The notes: generated by a model not told the origin, from the letters alone. Numbered from the stretch's first letter, positions 18,361 to 27,604 are shown. The stretch: 64,000 bases of DNA from Hyphobacterium sp. SN044 (GCF_021864465.1 NZ_JAKKUV010000001.1:62001-126000), one strand, 5' to 3'. Program-made: numbers and translations.

Positions 18361-19680
18361 GTGGGGCCGCTGAAGCGATACCTGCCGAAAGGCCTGTTCG
18401 CGCGGTCGATGCTGATCTTCGTCCTGCCGGTCATGATGATGCAGGCTCTGATCGCCTGGGCCTTCTTCGAGGAACACTGGGAAACGGTCACAAGCCGCCT
18501 GTCGGAAGGCGTGGCCGGTGATGTCGCCATGATGACGGCGCTGTTCGAACAGGTCGGCGAGGACGAGACGGCCTTTGCGCCCTACGCCCAGAATGCGCGG
18601 GACACGATGCGGCTCGACGTCGATTTCCGCCCCGGCGACACGCTGCCGACCAGCCGCCGGACCTCCTTCTTCCGTACGCTCGACCGCACGCTGCGACGAG
18701 CGCTGACGGCGCAGATCGACAAGCCGATCTGGTTCGATACCACCCGCTATCCCCAGTATGTCGATATCCGCGTCCAGACCGACACCGGCGTGCTCCGCTA
18801 CATCGCCTTCCGCGAGCGCGCCTTCGCCACGACCGGACACATCTTCATCCTGTGGTTATTGGGCGCTACGGCGATCCTGACCCTCATCTCCGTCATCTTC
18901 ATCCGCAATCAGGTCAAGCCGATCCGCCGGCTCGCCGACGCGGCGGAGCAGTTTGGCCGCGGCCAGGACGCCGACTGGTTCAAGCCCGCCGGCGCGCGCG
19001 AGGTGCGTCAGGCGGCCCACGCCTTCCTGGAAATGCGCCGCCGCATCCAGCGTCATATCGACCAGCGCACCGGCCTGCTCGCCGGGGTCAGTCACGACCT
19101 GCGCACCCCGCTGACGCGTCTGAAACTCCACCTCGCCCTGATGCCGGAAGGCCCGGACCGGGAGGAGGCGCGCCGCGACGTCAGTGAGATGGAACAGATG
19201 CTGGAGGAATACCTGACCTTCGCGCGCGGCGAGGCGGGGGAAGAGACTCAGGTGACGGACCTCTCCGCCCTGGTCGCCGAGGCGGTCGGCGATGCCGGAC
19301 GCACCGGCGCAAGGATCGACCTCAAGGCCGCCGGGGCGGTCGAGGCCGCGGTGCGGCCCGGCATGGTCAAGCGCGCGGTCGCGAACCTCGTCGCCAATGC
19401 CGCCGCGCACGGCGACCGGGTGGCCGTCAGCCTCCGCCGCGCCGGCAGCCGGATCGAGATCCTCGTCGATGATGACGGCCCCGGCATCCCGCCGGACCGC
19501 TATGAGGAGGCGTTCAAGCCCTTCTCCCGCCTCGACGAGTCCAGGAATCAGAACCGCTCCGGCGTCGGGCTCGGCCTCGCCATCGCCCGCGACGTGGCGC
19601 GCAGCCATGGCGGCGACGTGACGCTGAGCGAGAGCCCGCTGGGCGGACTTCGCGCCAGCCTGTCGATACCGGGCGGCTGA
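18361..19680 (+). CDS. EnvZ-like sensor histidine kinase
   Basis: The inner-membrane partner of the upstream regulator, 439 aa from a GTG start 2 bp after its stop. TM1 lies at about residues 14-35 and TM2 at 160-182, framing a periplasmic sensor of about 125 aa. HAMP follows (183-235), then the H box GVSHDLRTPL with phospho-His245, and the ATPase N, G1 and G2 boxes NLVANAAAHG, DDDGPGIP and GVGLGLAIA. The domain order matches EnvZ-type kinases. The sensor is not similar to anything I recognise. The kinase ends the operon. Confidence 0.92.
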   Translation: MGPLKRYLPKGLFARSMLIFVLPVMMMQALIAWAFFEEHWETVTSRLSEGVAGDVAMMTALFEQVGEDETAFAPYAQNARDTMRLDVDFRPGDTLPTSRRTSFFRTLDRTLRRALTAQIDKPIWFDTTRYPQYVDIRVQTDTGVLRYIAFRERAFATTGHIFILWLLGATAILTLISVIFIRNQVKPIRRLADAAEQFGRGQDADWFKPAGAREVRQAAHAFLEMRRRIQRHIDQRTGLLAGVSHDLRTPLTRLKLHLALMPEGPDREEARRDVSEMEQMLEEYLTFARGEAGEETQVTDLSALVAEAVGDAGRTGARIDLKAAGAVEAAVRPGMVKRAVANLVANAAAHGDRVAVSLRRAGSRIEILVDDDGPGIPPDRYEEAFKPFSRLDESRNQNRSGVGLGLAIARDVARSHGGDVTLSESPLGGLRASLSIPGG

Positions 19681-19687
19681 ACGACAA

Positions 19688-19713
19688 TCGCCCCGGCGGG
19701 AGGGCCGGGGCGA
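19688..19713. terminator. GC-rich hairpin after the kinase gene
   Basis: A perfect 10-bp stem (TCGCCCCGGC / GCCGGGGCGA) with a 6-base loop, starting 8 bases after the kinase stop. There is no T-run on either strand, so it may act as a processing barrier or a Rho-assisted terminator. Confidence 0.45.
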
Positions 19714-19737
19714 GTGGGTCGTCACTCGAAGGGAGAT

Positions 19738-19835
19738 GTGTGCGCCCTTGAGGATTCTTCCGCTAGGTGAGAGCGGCGGACCGGATCCCTGCGAGGGATG
19801 AACGGGGCCCGGCCCGCCTCTCAAGGAGCGCACGC
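19738..19835 (+). ncRNA. Possible structured RNA element
   Basis: The ends pair in a long helix: GTGCGC-CCTTGAG at 19740-19752 with CTCAAGG-A-GCGCAC at 19820-19833, 13 pairs with a single bulged A, extendable by two more. Inside are two or three small hairpins: CCGCT/AGCGG at 19760-19776 and ATCCCT-GCG-AGGGAT at 19785-19799. It lies in a 361-bp gap that has no gene. It does not match the SRP, 6S, tmRNA or common riboswitch signatures I know. The strand is uncertain because helices fold on both. Confidence 0.35.
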
Positions 19836-19972
19836 TGTCGAACCTAGGGTCTGGCCGCTGAACGCCGCGTGACGGGACGCATCTTTGTTTCGCCACGCTT
19901 GCGGCGGGCCTGCCATTCTCCTGTCAGGGGAGGGCCATGCCGGGAATTCGTGTTTCCGGTTTGCCCTGAAGT

Positions 19973-19988
19973 TTAAGCTGTGGTTAAC
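19973..19988 (+). promoter_or_regulatory. CtrA binding box
   Basis: TTAA-GCTGTGG-TTAAC is a perfect match to the CtrA consensus TTAA-N7-TTAAC. It is 54 bp upstream of the start codon of the secreted protein gene at 20042, a usual distance for direct control. CtrA is the master cell-cycle regulator of Caulobacter-like alphas. Confidence 0.65.
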
Positions 19989-20041
19989 TTTGACCTATGC
20001 GCCGGGGGGCGGTGCAAAAAGGACCGGAGTTTCTGATCCTC

Positions 20042-20446
20042 ATGAAACGACTTCTCATTGCCACCGCACTGGCCGGCCTGATCGCCGGACCCGCGCTCGC
20101 CGAAGGCATGGACAATGCCGTGGGCAACACCGTTCGCGTGATCATCGACGAGGCCGGCAACGGCTTCGACGCCTATTTCGATGCCGACGGCGCCTATTCC
20201 GACAGCCTCGGGCGCTCTGGCGCGTCCTGGACCGCCTCGGGCAGCGAGCTTTGCCTCAATCCGCCGGAAGGCGCGATGAATGAGGACGGCAGCCCGGCCA
20301 CGGCCTCCTGCGGCCCGTGGAACCCCGATCTCGCAGTCGGGGACAGCTGGCAGACCGACGGCTGGGGCGACGGCATGATCACCATTTCCATTCTCGAGGG
20401 CCGCGGCCACACCGCGCCGACGCCGCCCGCACCGGGAACGGAATAG
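20042..20446 (+). CDS. Secreted hypothetical protein, CtrA box upstream
   Basis: 134 aa, with a signal peptide MKRLLIATALAGLIAGPALA and a mature part of about 114 aa. The mature part has two Cys (residues 77 and 95, likely a disulfide) and ends Thr/Pro-rich. The pattern of an acidic domain with tyrosines around FDAYFDADGAYSDS is not one I recognise. ATG 20042 is chosen because it starts the signal peptide. The perfect CtrA box 54 bp upstream implies cell-cycle-timed expression. A strong terminator follows at 20476. Confidence 0.7.
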   Translation: MKRLLIATALAGLIAGPALAEGMDNAVGNTVRVIIDEAGNGFDAYFDADGAYSDSLGRSGASWTASGSELCLNPPEGAMNEDGSPATASCGPWNPDLAVGDSWQTDGWGDGMITISILEGRGHTAPTPPAPGTE

Positions 20447-20475
20447 ACAGGCTCGCGTAACTACCCCTCCATCTC

Positions 20476-20523
20476 GGGGCGGCCCCTACTCCTTCACGGG
20501 ACAAAGGGCCGCCCCTTTTGTTT
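20476..20523 (+). terminator. Intrinsic terminator
   Basis: A perfect 10-bp stem GGGGCGGCCC / GGGCCGCCCC, a 20-base loop, then TTTTGTTT. It ends the transcript of the secreted-protein gene. Confidence 0.85.
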
Positions 20524-20586
20524 GCGCGCGCGAGGCGGGGATGCAGTTTTTCCTTCTCCCCCGGGGGAGAAACGCCGAGCATAATT

Positions 20587-20608
20587 CCCTCTCCCTGCAG
20601 GGAGAGGG
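20587..20608. repeat. Palindromic intergenic repeat
   Basis: A 22-bp perfect palindrome (CCCTCTCCCTG/CAGGGAGAGGG) followed by TTAGGGTGAGGGG. This combination is a dispersed intergenic element seen in many GC-rich proteobacteria. A second short palindrome (TTCTCCC CCGGGGGAGAA) lies just upstream, near 20551-20569. It marks the start of a 2.5 kb repeat-rich stretch. Confidence 0.6.
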
Positions 20609-20674
20609 TTAGGGTGAGGGGTCTTCAAGTCAGAACAATCCCCGCCCATTCCCGCGCGGCCTAACCTCGCGGGC

Positions 20675-21241
20675 ATGACCTGCCCCGATCGAGACGCCAT
20701 TCACGCCGCCCTCCGCGCAATGGGTTACACCCTGTTCACCAGCCCCAGGGGCTATGACCTCAACATCGTCGCGGTGCGCGCGCTGGAAACAGAAGCTGGC
20801 GCCTTCGACGACTGGCTGACGCTCAGCTGGCGGGCGGGCGCGGACTGGCAGTATCTCGCCTTTCCCGTCACCACCGATCCCGGCCAGCATTACCTCGACC
20901 ACCCGGTCCACCCGAAGGGCACGGCAACGCTGATCCCGGGGCAATACCGGTCTTCCCACCACATCGCGAAGCACAAGGGCCGCTATGACGCGCTCTGCCA
21001 GCGCCCGGGCACCACGCTCCCGGTCTGGCGCGGCGGCGTGCGCCATGACGACGGCACCGGCCTCAACCTCCACCGCGCCGCGGCCAGCGGCACGACGCAG
21101 ACCGTCGGGCGCTGGTCGGCGGGCTGCACCGTCTTCGCCAATGCCGACGACTTCGCGCTGTTCATGGGCGTCTGCCGCATCGCCGCCCGGGTCTGGGGCA
21201 ATGCGTTTTCCTATACGCTGCTGGAGGAAGGGGATTTGTGA
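20675..21241 (+). CDS. Phage-type protein with a YkuD-like HxGC motif
   Basis: A 188-aa protein of a family I associate with phages and prophages. It has an N-terminal half with YDLNIVAVRA and FDDWLTLSW, then TTDPGQHYLDHP and GTATLIPGQY, and a C-terminal core NLHRAAASG...VGRWSAGCTVF (about residues 130-157). The His and the SAGC cysteine recall the L,D-transpeptidase H-x-SxGC active site, so a peptidoglycan-linked role is possible. That is inference, not a family match. It stands alone among repeats and is followed by a small membrane protein, as in lysis cassettes. Confidence 0.55.
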   Translation: MTCPDRDAIHAALRAMGYTLFTSPRGYDLNIVAVRALETEAGAFDDWLTLSWRAGADWQYLAFPVTTDPGQHYLDHPVHPKGTATLIPGQYRSSHHIAKHKGRYDALCQRPGTTLPVWRGGVRHDDGTGLNLHRAAASGTTQTVGRWSAGCTVFANADDFALFMGVCRIAARVWGNAFSYTLLEEGDL

Positions 21242-21310
21242 GGCTTCCTTCCGATTGACGTTTCCCGGACGGCGAAGCCGATCCGGGATCCATCTGGCCG
21301 AATGTACTGG

Positions 21311-21347
21311 GCCCCGGTCTTCGCGTTCCGCGAAACCGGGGAACGTC
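21311..21347 (+). repeat. 37-bp inverted repeat, left copy
   Basis: Exactly repeated in inverse orientation at 22704-22740. The unit contains an inner imperfect palindrome around TTCGCG-TTCCGCGAA. It has the form of a dispersed intergenic repeat rather than a gene. Confidence 0.75.
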
Positions 21348-21472
21348 CGGAAAGGCGAGACGGAACACCCTCCGCTCTCCGGGATTTTCCCCTCAGACAC
21401 GAAGCGGGGTTCGGCCCGTTTCTTGCCATGTTAGGCTGGTCTGATATCGGGGACTGAAAAGGGGAGCATTCC

Positions 21473-21805
21473 ATGGGCATGATCTTGGGGCGGGTCACAT
21501 CGACCTCGCTGACGCTGTTTCTGGCCTTCATCCTGGCCCTGGCAATGCTGGTCTTCCTCGGGCTTTACGCCCCGCACGTCCTCAACTGGGTGCTGAACGG
21601 CGCGGAGATGGTCGAGGACTGGCTCACCCATACCGGCCTGCCCAACCAGTACAACAACTGGGTCCGCCTCTTCCTCGGCGACGAACAGCTCACCTTCCTC
21701 TTCTTCACCATCATCGCGCGCATCGTCATCGCGATTGTCGGCACGGCGTTTTCCGCCATGCTCTTCCCGAAGGAAAAGCCGGCTTACGAGAAGCGCTTCG
21801 GCTAG
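21473..21805 (+). CDS. Small membrane protein, 110 aa
   Basis: Starts at ATG 21473. Hydrophobic segments at about residues 9-33 and 74-98 flank an amphipathic polar loop (residues about 40-73) with NWVLNGAEMVEDW and NQYNNW. It ends KPAYEKRFG, a basic tail. No family is recognised. It follows the phage-type gene at 20675, so a holin-like role is possible, but it could equally be a chromosomal orphan. Repeats lie on both sides. Confidence 0.6.
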   Translation: MGMILGRVTSTSLTLFLAFILALAMLVFLGLYAPHVLNWVLNGAEMVEDWLTHTGLPNQYNNWVRLFLGDEQLTFLFFTIIARIVIAIVGTAFSAMLFPKEKPAYEKRFG

Positions 21806-21852
21806 GGCGGTTTCGCGCCTCCCTTCTCCCCCAGATGGGGGCGAGGGGAAGG

Positions 21853-21918
21853 CACCCCACCCCGCTCCCGTCTTGCGTTCGCAAGCCGCTCGCGTCCCTC
21901 CCCCTCAAAGGGAGGGAG
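21853..21918 (+). repeat. 66-bp inverted repeat, left copy
   Basis: Matches the reverse complement of 22546-22611 over 66 bp. The first 20 bases are identical and 31 of the last 33 match. The middle 13 bases differ but form a hairpin in each copy (CTTGCG...GCAAG here, CCTTC...GAAGG there). The copy overlaps the 3' end of the frameshifted gene at 21905. Confidence 0.75.
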
Positions 21919-22454
21919 GCTCCGACTCCCCCTCCACCCATTTCTCCGGCCGCCAGGGCCACATCAGCGCCGCGCGCGGCACGATGGGATAGGTGCCGCC
22001 ATTGGCCATGGGCAGGCCGGAGGCCGCATGGTGCCTGCCGCAGATATGCTCGCCGGGTTCGGGCGGCGGCGGCATTTTCGACGGGTCGGCGATGAAATCC
22101 TCGCGCAGCCCGACCGACAATTGCAGCGACATGCGATAGCCCAGGATCAGCCGCGCAATGTCGAGCGGCATGTTGCTCGGCGGGCGATAGCCCTCCGGCT
22201 TCGGCAGGGCGGCCAGCGCCTTGGCGGCGTCCAGCATCCGCTCCGACAGCCGCATGGCCAGGTCCGCGCCGCGAAAATCCCCCGCCTCCATCAGCGCCCG
22301 CGCCAGCCGCCCTCCGCCGCCCAGCGATAGAGTGTCGAGGCCGGCAGGGAGAGCGCCTGCGCCGTCTCGGTCACGCTCGCCCCGCCCGCGCGCTCTCCCG
22401 CGCGCGGGCTTTCAGCGCCTCGGTCTCCTCTGGGGTGCGGATGGGCAGGGGCAT
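21905..22454 (-). pseudogene. Frameshifted HTH protein gene
   Basis: Three frames must be joined to read one protein. ATG 22454 gives MPLPIRTPEETEALKARAR; a shift in a G-run near 22380 leads to SVTETAQALSLPASTLYRWAAEGG, a clear helix-turn-helix; a second shift near 22305 leads to RLARALMEAGDFRGADLAMRLSERML and on to the stop at 21905. Both shifts sit in G/C runs, so either decay or base-calling error is possible. The intact form would be about 180 aa with an N-terminal HTH, perhaps a phage-type terminase or regulator. Its end overlaps a 66-bp repeat. Confidence 0.6.
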
Positions 22455-22545
22455 GCGTTGTCCTGAGGCGCCCGCGTTAGCGGGCCACGAAGGGGGCGGA
22501 GGATAGGCCGCACGAGGGGAGGGGCGGGTAAGGCGGCTCTGTAAC

Positions 22546-22611
22546 CTCCCTCCCCTTGATGGGGAGGGACGCGAGCGGCCTTCGAAAGAAGGACGGGAGC
22601 GGGGTGGGGTG
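22546..22611 (-). repeat. 66-bp inverted repeat, right copy
   Basis: The partner of 21853-21918. Together they bracket the frameshifted HTH gene. The central hairpin has changed on both arms, so pairing is kept. Confidence 0.75.
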
Positions 22612-22632
22612 ACGGGCCGGCTCCGGACCATC

Positions 22633-22689
22633 TCCGGGACGGAGAAAAAATTGAGGCTTTCCGTCACCCCGGCGGAAGCCGGGGTCCAG
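22633..22689 (+). repeat. 57-bp direct repeat, copy 1
   Basis: Identical to 22791-22847 at 56 of 57 positions. The unit starts TCCGGGACGGAG and ends with a CCCCGGC-GGAA-GCCGGGG hairpin. It looks like a dispersed repeat module. Confidence 0.8.
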
Positions 22690-22703
22690 CTTCACCTTCA
22701 TCC

Positions 22704-22740
22704 GACGTTCCCCGGTTTCGCGGAACGCGAAGACCGGGGC
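22704..22740 (-). repeat. 37-bp inverted repeat, right copy
   Basis: The exact reverse complement of 21311-21347. It lies between the two 57-bp direct repeats. Confidence 0.75.
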
Positions 22741-22790
22741 CTACCCACGTGTCCGGGTTACCCGCTCGCTCCGGTAGGTCCCGGAATAAA

Positions 22791-22847
22791 TCCGGGACGG
22801 AGGAAAAATTGAGGCTTTCCGTCACCCCGGCGGAAGCCGGGGTCCAG
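22791..22847 (+). repeat. 57-bp direct repeat, copy 2
   Basis: The second copy of 22633-22689, with one mismatch. The 440 bp from 22455 to 22895 hold only such repeats and no gene. Confidence 0.8.
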
Positions 22848-22864
22848 TTTCACGGATGCTCTGG

Positions 22865-22884
22865 ATTCCGGCGTCCGCCGGAAT
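22865..22884. repeat. Palindromic repeat ATTCCGGCG-N2-CGCCGGAAT
   Basis: A 9-bp perfect inverted repeat with a 2-base centre followed by GACGAC, a form widespread between genes in alphaproteobacteria. It lies 11 bp from the 3' end of the split gene on the minus strand. Confidence 0.6.
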
Positions 22885-22895
22885 GACGACCCGGT

Positions 22896-23381
22896 CTATT
22901 GCCCGAAGATCACGCCGATCCCCTCGCCGGCGGGGACGGTGAACAGCCCGCCATTGGCGGCCTGCCACGCGGCATGGCCGTCCTCGAAACTGGCGGTCAT
23001 CACTGTGCGGGATTTCTCCCCCCGTTTACGGGGGGAGTGCCCCGGACCGGGTCCGGGGCGAGGGGGGGAGACCCTGCGCTACTGACATTCCCCCCTCCGG
23101 CGGCTTCGCCGCCACCTCCCCCGCAGGCGGGGGAGGAAACCGGGGCGGGCGCTACCTTAACCGGGCGGGCCGCTCACCCCGGTCAGGGAGACATGCACCG
23201 CCTCCAGCTCGCCCCACGGCTCGATCGGCTGGATCGTCACCCGCGCCGCTGCCTGTCCCTCGCCCTCGATGGTCCAGACCTGGCCGGGGCTCAGCTCCGG
23301 TCGCGCTCCGCTGTCCGGCTCCTGTACGAAGGCAGGCCCGGCAAGACACAGGGCAGCAACGACGGAGAGAAGGGTGTTCAT
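22896..23381 (-). pseudogene. Secreted-protein gene split by a palindrome cluster
   Basis: The 5' part (23381-23157) encodes a signal peptide MNTLLSVVAALCLAGPAFVQ and a domain with ELSPGQVWTIEGEGQAAARV and PWGELEAVHVSLTGV, then stops. The 3' part (about 23013-22896) resumes with a typical C-terminus, SFEDGHAAWQAANGGLFTVPAGEGI, and a TAG. As I recall the family, these two halves are the N- and C-terminal signatures of one exported protein. About 120 bp of palindromic repeats (23016-23137) and the missing middle separate them. The 74-residue front half could still be secreted. Confidence 0.6.
23016..23137. repeat. Palindrome cluster inserted in a gene
   Basis: Four hairpins in a row: CTCCCCCCG-TTTA-CGGGGGGAG (23016-23037), GCCCCGGACC-G-GGTCCGGGGC (23039-23059), GGCGGC-TTC-GCCGCC (about 23099-23113) and CCTCCCCCGC-AG-GCGGGGGAGG (23115-23136). 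The outer two have related stems in opposite order, as in REP doublets. Confidence 0.7.
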
Positions 23382-23607
23382 GGCGAGAGGCTAACGTCAG
23401 CAAAGCGATCAGCCAACGGGGCTGCCCAATCCATAGGGGTGCCACCGGTGCCACATTGCCTTTCGGGCGCAACGAGGGCCGGGCATGCGGGTCCAACGAG
23501 GATCGGGCTTGTTGTCTCGATTTTTCGCTTCGGTCATTCCGTCGTCGATCTAAGCAATTTCATTTTCAGTCAAGTCGAATGAATTAATTGATTTCGTGCA
23601 TTTAAGG
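23382..23607. other. Left junction of the AT-rich cassette
   Basis: 226 bp without a gene. Up to about 23510 the base composition is that of the chromosome; beyond it the DNA becomes visibly AT-rich (GAATTAATTGATTT). I see no integrase, direct repeat of the right border or tRNA here. Confidence 0.5.
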
Positions 23608-23640
23608 TTGAAAATGTTGTTCTATGTTCTATAAATGTTC
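23608..23640 (+). promoter_or_regulatory. tcmP promoter with LexA box on the -10
   Basis: A sigma70-type promoter, TTGAAA (23608-23613), 16 bases, TATAAA (23630-23635). The sequence GTTC-TATAAAT-GTTC (23626-23640) matches the alphaproteobacterial LexA box GTTC-N7-GTTC exactly and includes the whole -10 element. LexA binding would block polymerase, so the cassette should be induced by DNA damage. The ribosome site GGAGGG is at 23648-23653. Confidence 0.75.
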
Positions 23641-23657
23641 CGAAGACGGAGGGCGAC

Positions 23658-24596
23658 ATGGAACAAATCCCATTCGGAAGTACGGCTACCGACATGAAGC
23701 TCGATGTAATTTCAGAGTATTTAACTCAGTATAAACGTGTGATGCATGGCGCCCAGGCTAAACAACGCAGGAATGGATGGCGGGTTTGGGATACGATGTA
23801 TATAGATGCGTTTGCGGGTACTGGCGGGCGTCCACTTAAAAAAGAAGATATCGAGAATCAGGATAAATTATTAGAAACTGACGAGAGTATTGAAGAATTT
23901 AAGGTTGGGTCCGCGTTGCGGGCTTTAACAGGTAAACAATCTTTTGACCATTATATTTTTATAGAAGAAAAGCGAAAAAAGCTCAATGAACTTCGAGAGC
24001 GTGTCTCCGATCACGCTTTGGCGGAGCGTTGCGTATTTGTTCAGGGCGACTCGAACCAGAAGTTGGTGGAGCTCTGCGAGAACACAAGTTGGCGAGATCG
24101 TCGAGCAGTTGTGTTTTTAGATCCTTTTGGCAATTCTGTTGCGTGGGACACAGTAGAAAAAATTGCACAAACCAGAGCCATCGACCTTTGGTATTTATTC
24201 CCATCGGGAAACGGTGTCTTTCGTCAGATTTCGAACTTGGGACGTGTGACGCCTGAGTCCGCAAAATCACTTGACCGCTTGTTTGGAACACCTGACTGGC
24301 GGAATGAGTTTGTGGCAGAAGAAGTGCGCGAAGGACTATTCGGACACACGGTTGAACTCGTCAAAGCGGTTACCCCAGAATCGGCAACAGATTTTATGAT
24401 CAAACGCATGCGGAGCGTTTTCGCCGGTGGAGTGCTGGACCACACGCTACCACTTGGAGACCTGAGACATGGCTACCCCTTGTATTCATTAATTTTTGCT
24501 TGGGCGAATGACGGTAAACGTGCGGGAGAGATTGCTAGCGGAATCGCGAAATCAATCATTGAAAGCCGGAGGGAGAAAAGTGGCTGGTTATTCTGA
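23658..24596 (+). CDS. tcmP: Three-Cys-motif partner protein TcmP
   Basis: 312 aa of the TcmP family, named for its constant pairing with a three-Cys protein. An N-terminal LDVISEYLTQYKRVM is followed by YIDAFAGTGGR (about residues 49-59), which looks like a methyltransferase SAM-binding motif I. VFLDPFGNSV near 152 recalls motif IV (DPPY/DPFG). These hint at a Rossmann methyltransferase fold, but no activity is known to me. Codons are far more AT-rich than in neighbouring genes, a sign of transfer. It overlaps its partner by 17 bases. A LexA box controls the promoter. Confidence 0.88.
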   Translation: MEQIPFGSTATDMKLDVISEYLTQYKRVMHGAQAKQRRNGWRVWDTMYIDAFAGTGGRPLKKEDIENQDKLLETDESIEEFKVGSALRALTGKQSFDHYIFIEEKRKKLNELRERVSDHALAERCVFVQGDSNQKLVELCENTSWRDRRAVVFLDPFGNSVAWDTVEKIAQTRAIDLWYLFPSGNGVFRQISNLGRVTPESAKSLDRLFGTPDWRNEFVAEEVREGLFGHTVELVKAVTPESATDFMIKRMRSVFAGGVLDHTLPLGDLRHGYPLYSLIFAWANDGKRAGEIASGIAKSIIESRREKSGWLF

Positions 24597-25338
24597 CATC
24601 GAATGGACCGACGCAACATGGAACCCGGTATCCGGTTGCCGTATCATCACCGCTGGCTGCTCAAACTGCTACGCGATGAGAATGGCAGCGCGGCTCCAGG
24701 CGATGCGTCATGAAAGCTACCGCGACACCACTAGGAAAAGTGGAAACCGTTATGTATGGACGGGGACGGTACACCTTAACGAACAGGCATTGGGTATTCC
24801 CGATACTTGGCGTAAGCCAAGGTTGGTATTCGTGAATTCGATGTCGGATCTGTTTCAGGACGCAGTGCCGTTCGACTTCGTTGACAAGGTTTGGGCCGTC
24901 ATGAAGCGGAACCCGATACACACTTTCCAGATTTTGACAAAACAACCCGAAAGAATGAAAGATTACCTTATCTGTGGGGGGCAACCCCCGCTGCCAAATG
25001 TTTGGATCGGGACGTCAGTCGAAGATTCGAGGGTTACTTTCCGGATACAGGAATTGTCCGAATGTCCGGCTACCGTGCGGTTCATTTCGTTTGAGCCGCT
25101 GATCGGCTCGGTAGGGAGAGTAGACCTATCCAATATCCATTGGTCGATCGTAGGTGGAGAGTCCGGTCCAGGTGCACGCCCAATGGACGAAGCTTGGGTT
25201 AGGGAAATCTTCCGTCAGTGCGAAACGCAGGGAAGCAAATTTTTCTTCAAGCAATGGGGCGGTGTGAACAAGAAGCGAACCGGTCGTGAGTTTGATGGCC
25301 AGACTTGGGATGAAATGCCCGCGCCGAACATCGCATAG
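24580..25338 (+). CDS. DUF5131 / phage Gp37-Gp68 three-Cys protein
   Basis: 252 aa from a GTG at 24580 that follows GGAGGG (24568-24573); the more upstream start would run through the tcmP end. The N-terminal signature WTDATWNPVSGC...GCSNCYA gives C-x6-C-x2-C, a variant of the radical-SAM cluster motif. FVNSMSDLFQ (about 86-95), FQILTKQPER and the C-terminal FFFKQWGG are family landmarks. It is found in phages and mobile regions next to tcmP. A modification or repair chemistry on nucleic acid is the usual guess. The 17-base overlap with tcmP means the two are made together. Confidence 0.88.
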   Translation: MAGYSDIEWTDATWNPVSGCRIITAGCSNCYAMRMAARLQAMRHESYRDTTRKSGNRYVWTGTVHLNEQALGIPDTWRKPRLVFVNSMSDLFQDAVPFDFVDKVWAVMKRNPIHTFQILTKQPERMKDYLICGGQPPLPNVWIGTSVEDSRVTFRIQELSECPATVRFISFEPLIGSVGRVDLSNIHWSIVGGESGPGARPMDEAWVREIFRQCETQGSKFFFKQWGGVNKKRTGREFDGQTWDEMPAPNIA

Positions 25339-25350
25339 CCGATTTATCGA

Positions 25351-25389
25351 TTACTCCCCCTCCAACCGCTTGATCTCATCCTGCTTCGC
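25351..25389 (-). pseudogene. Foreign uvrB 3' end beside the cassette
   Basis: The minus strand reads AKQDEIKRLEGE and a TAA stop. This repeats the end of UvrB (intact copy: DEIKKLEG then TGPA at 25401-25430) with synonymous and conservative changes, 16 of 24 bases over the core. It lies 12 bp after the DUF5131 stop and 11 bp before the real uvrB stop. It is best read as the tail of a donor uvrB carried in with the cassette. Confidence 0.6.
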
Positions 25390-25400
25390 TCCTGACGGAG

Positions 25401-27557
<2,157 letters not shown>

Positions 27558-27585
27558 GCGATCCTTATAGGGATGCGGGCGGCCT

Positions 27586-27600
27586 GTTTCCAGTTTGTTC
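27586..27600 (-). promoter_or_regulatory. Near-consensus LexA box of uvrB
   Basis: GTTT-CCAGTTT-GTTC on the plus strand is one mismatch from GTTC-N7-GTTC. It covers the predicted -35 region of uvrB and lies 29 bp before the start codon. uvrB is an SOS gene in many alphas. Confidence 0.5.
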
Positions 27601-27604
27601 TATG

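Noticed and set aside
19738-19835. SRP, 6S or riboswitch identity
   Set aside because: None of the conserved loop sequences of these families is present.
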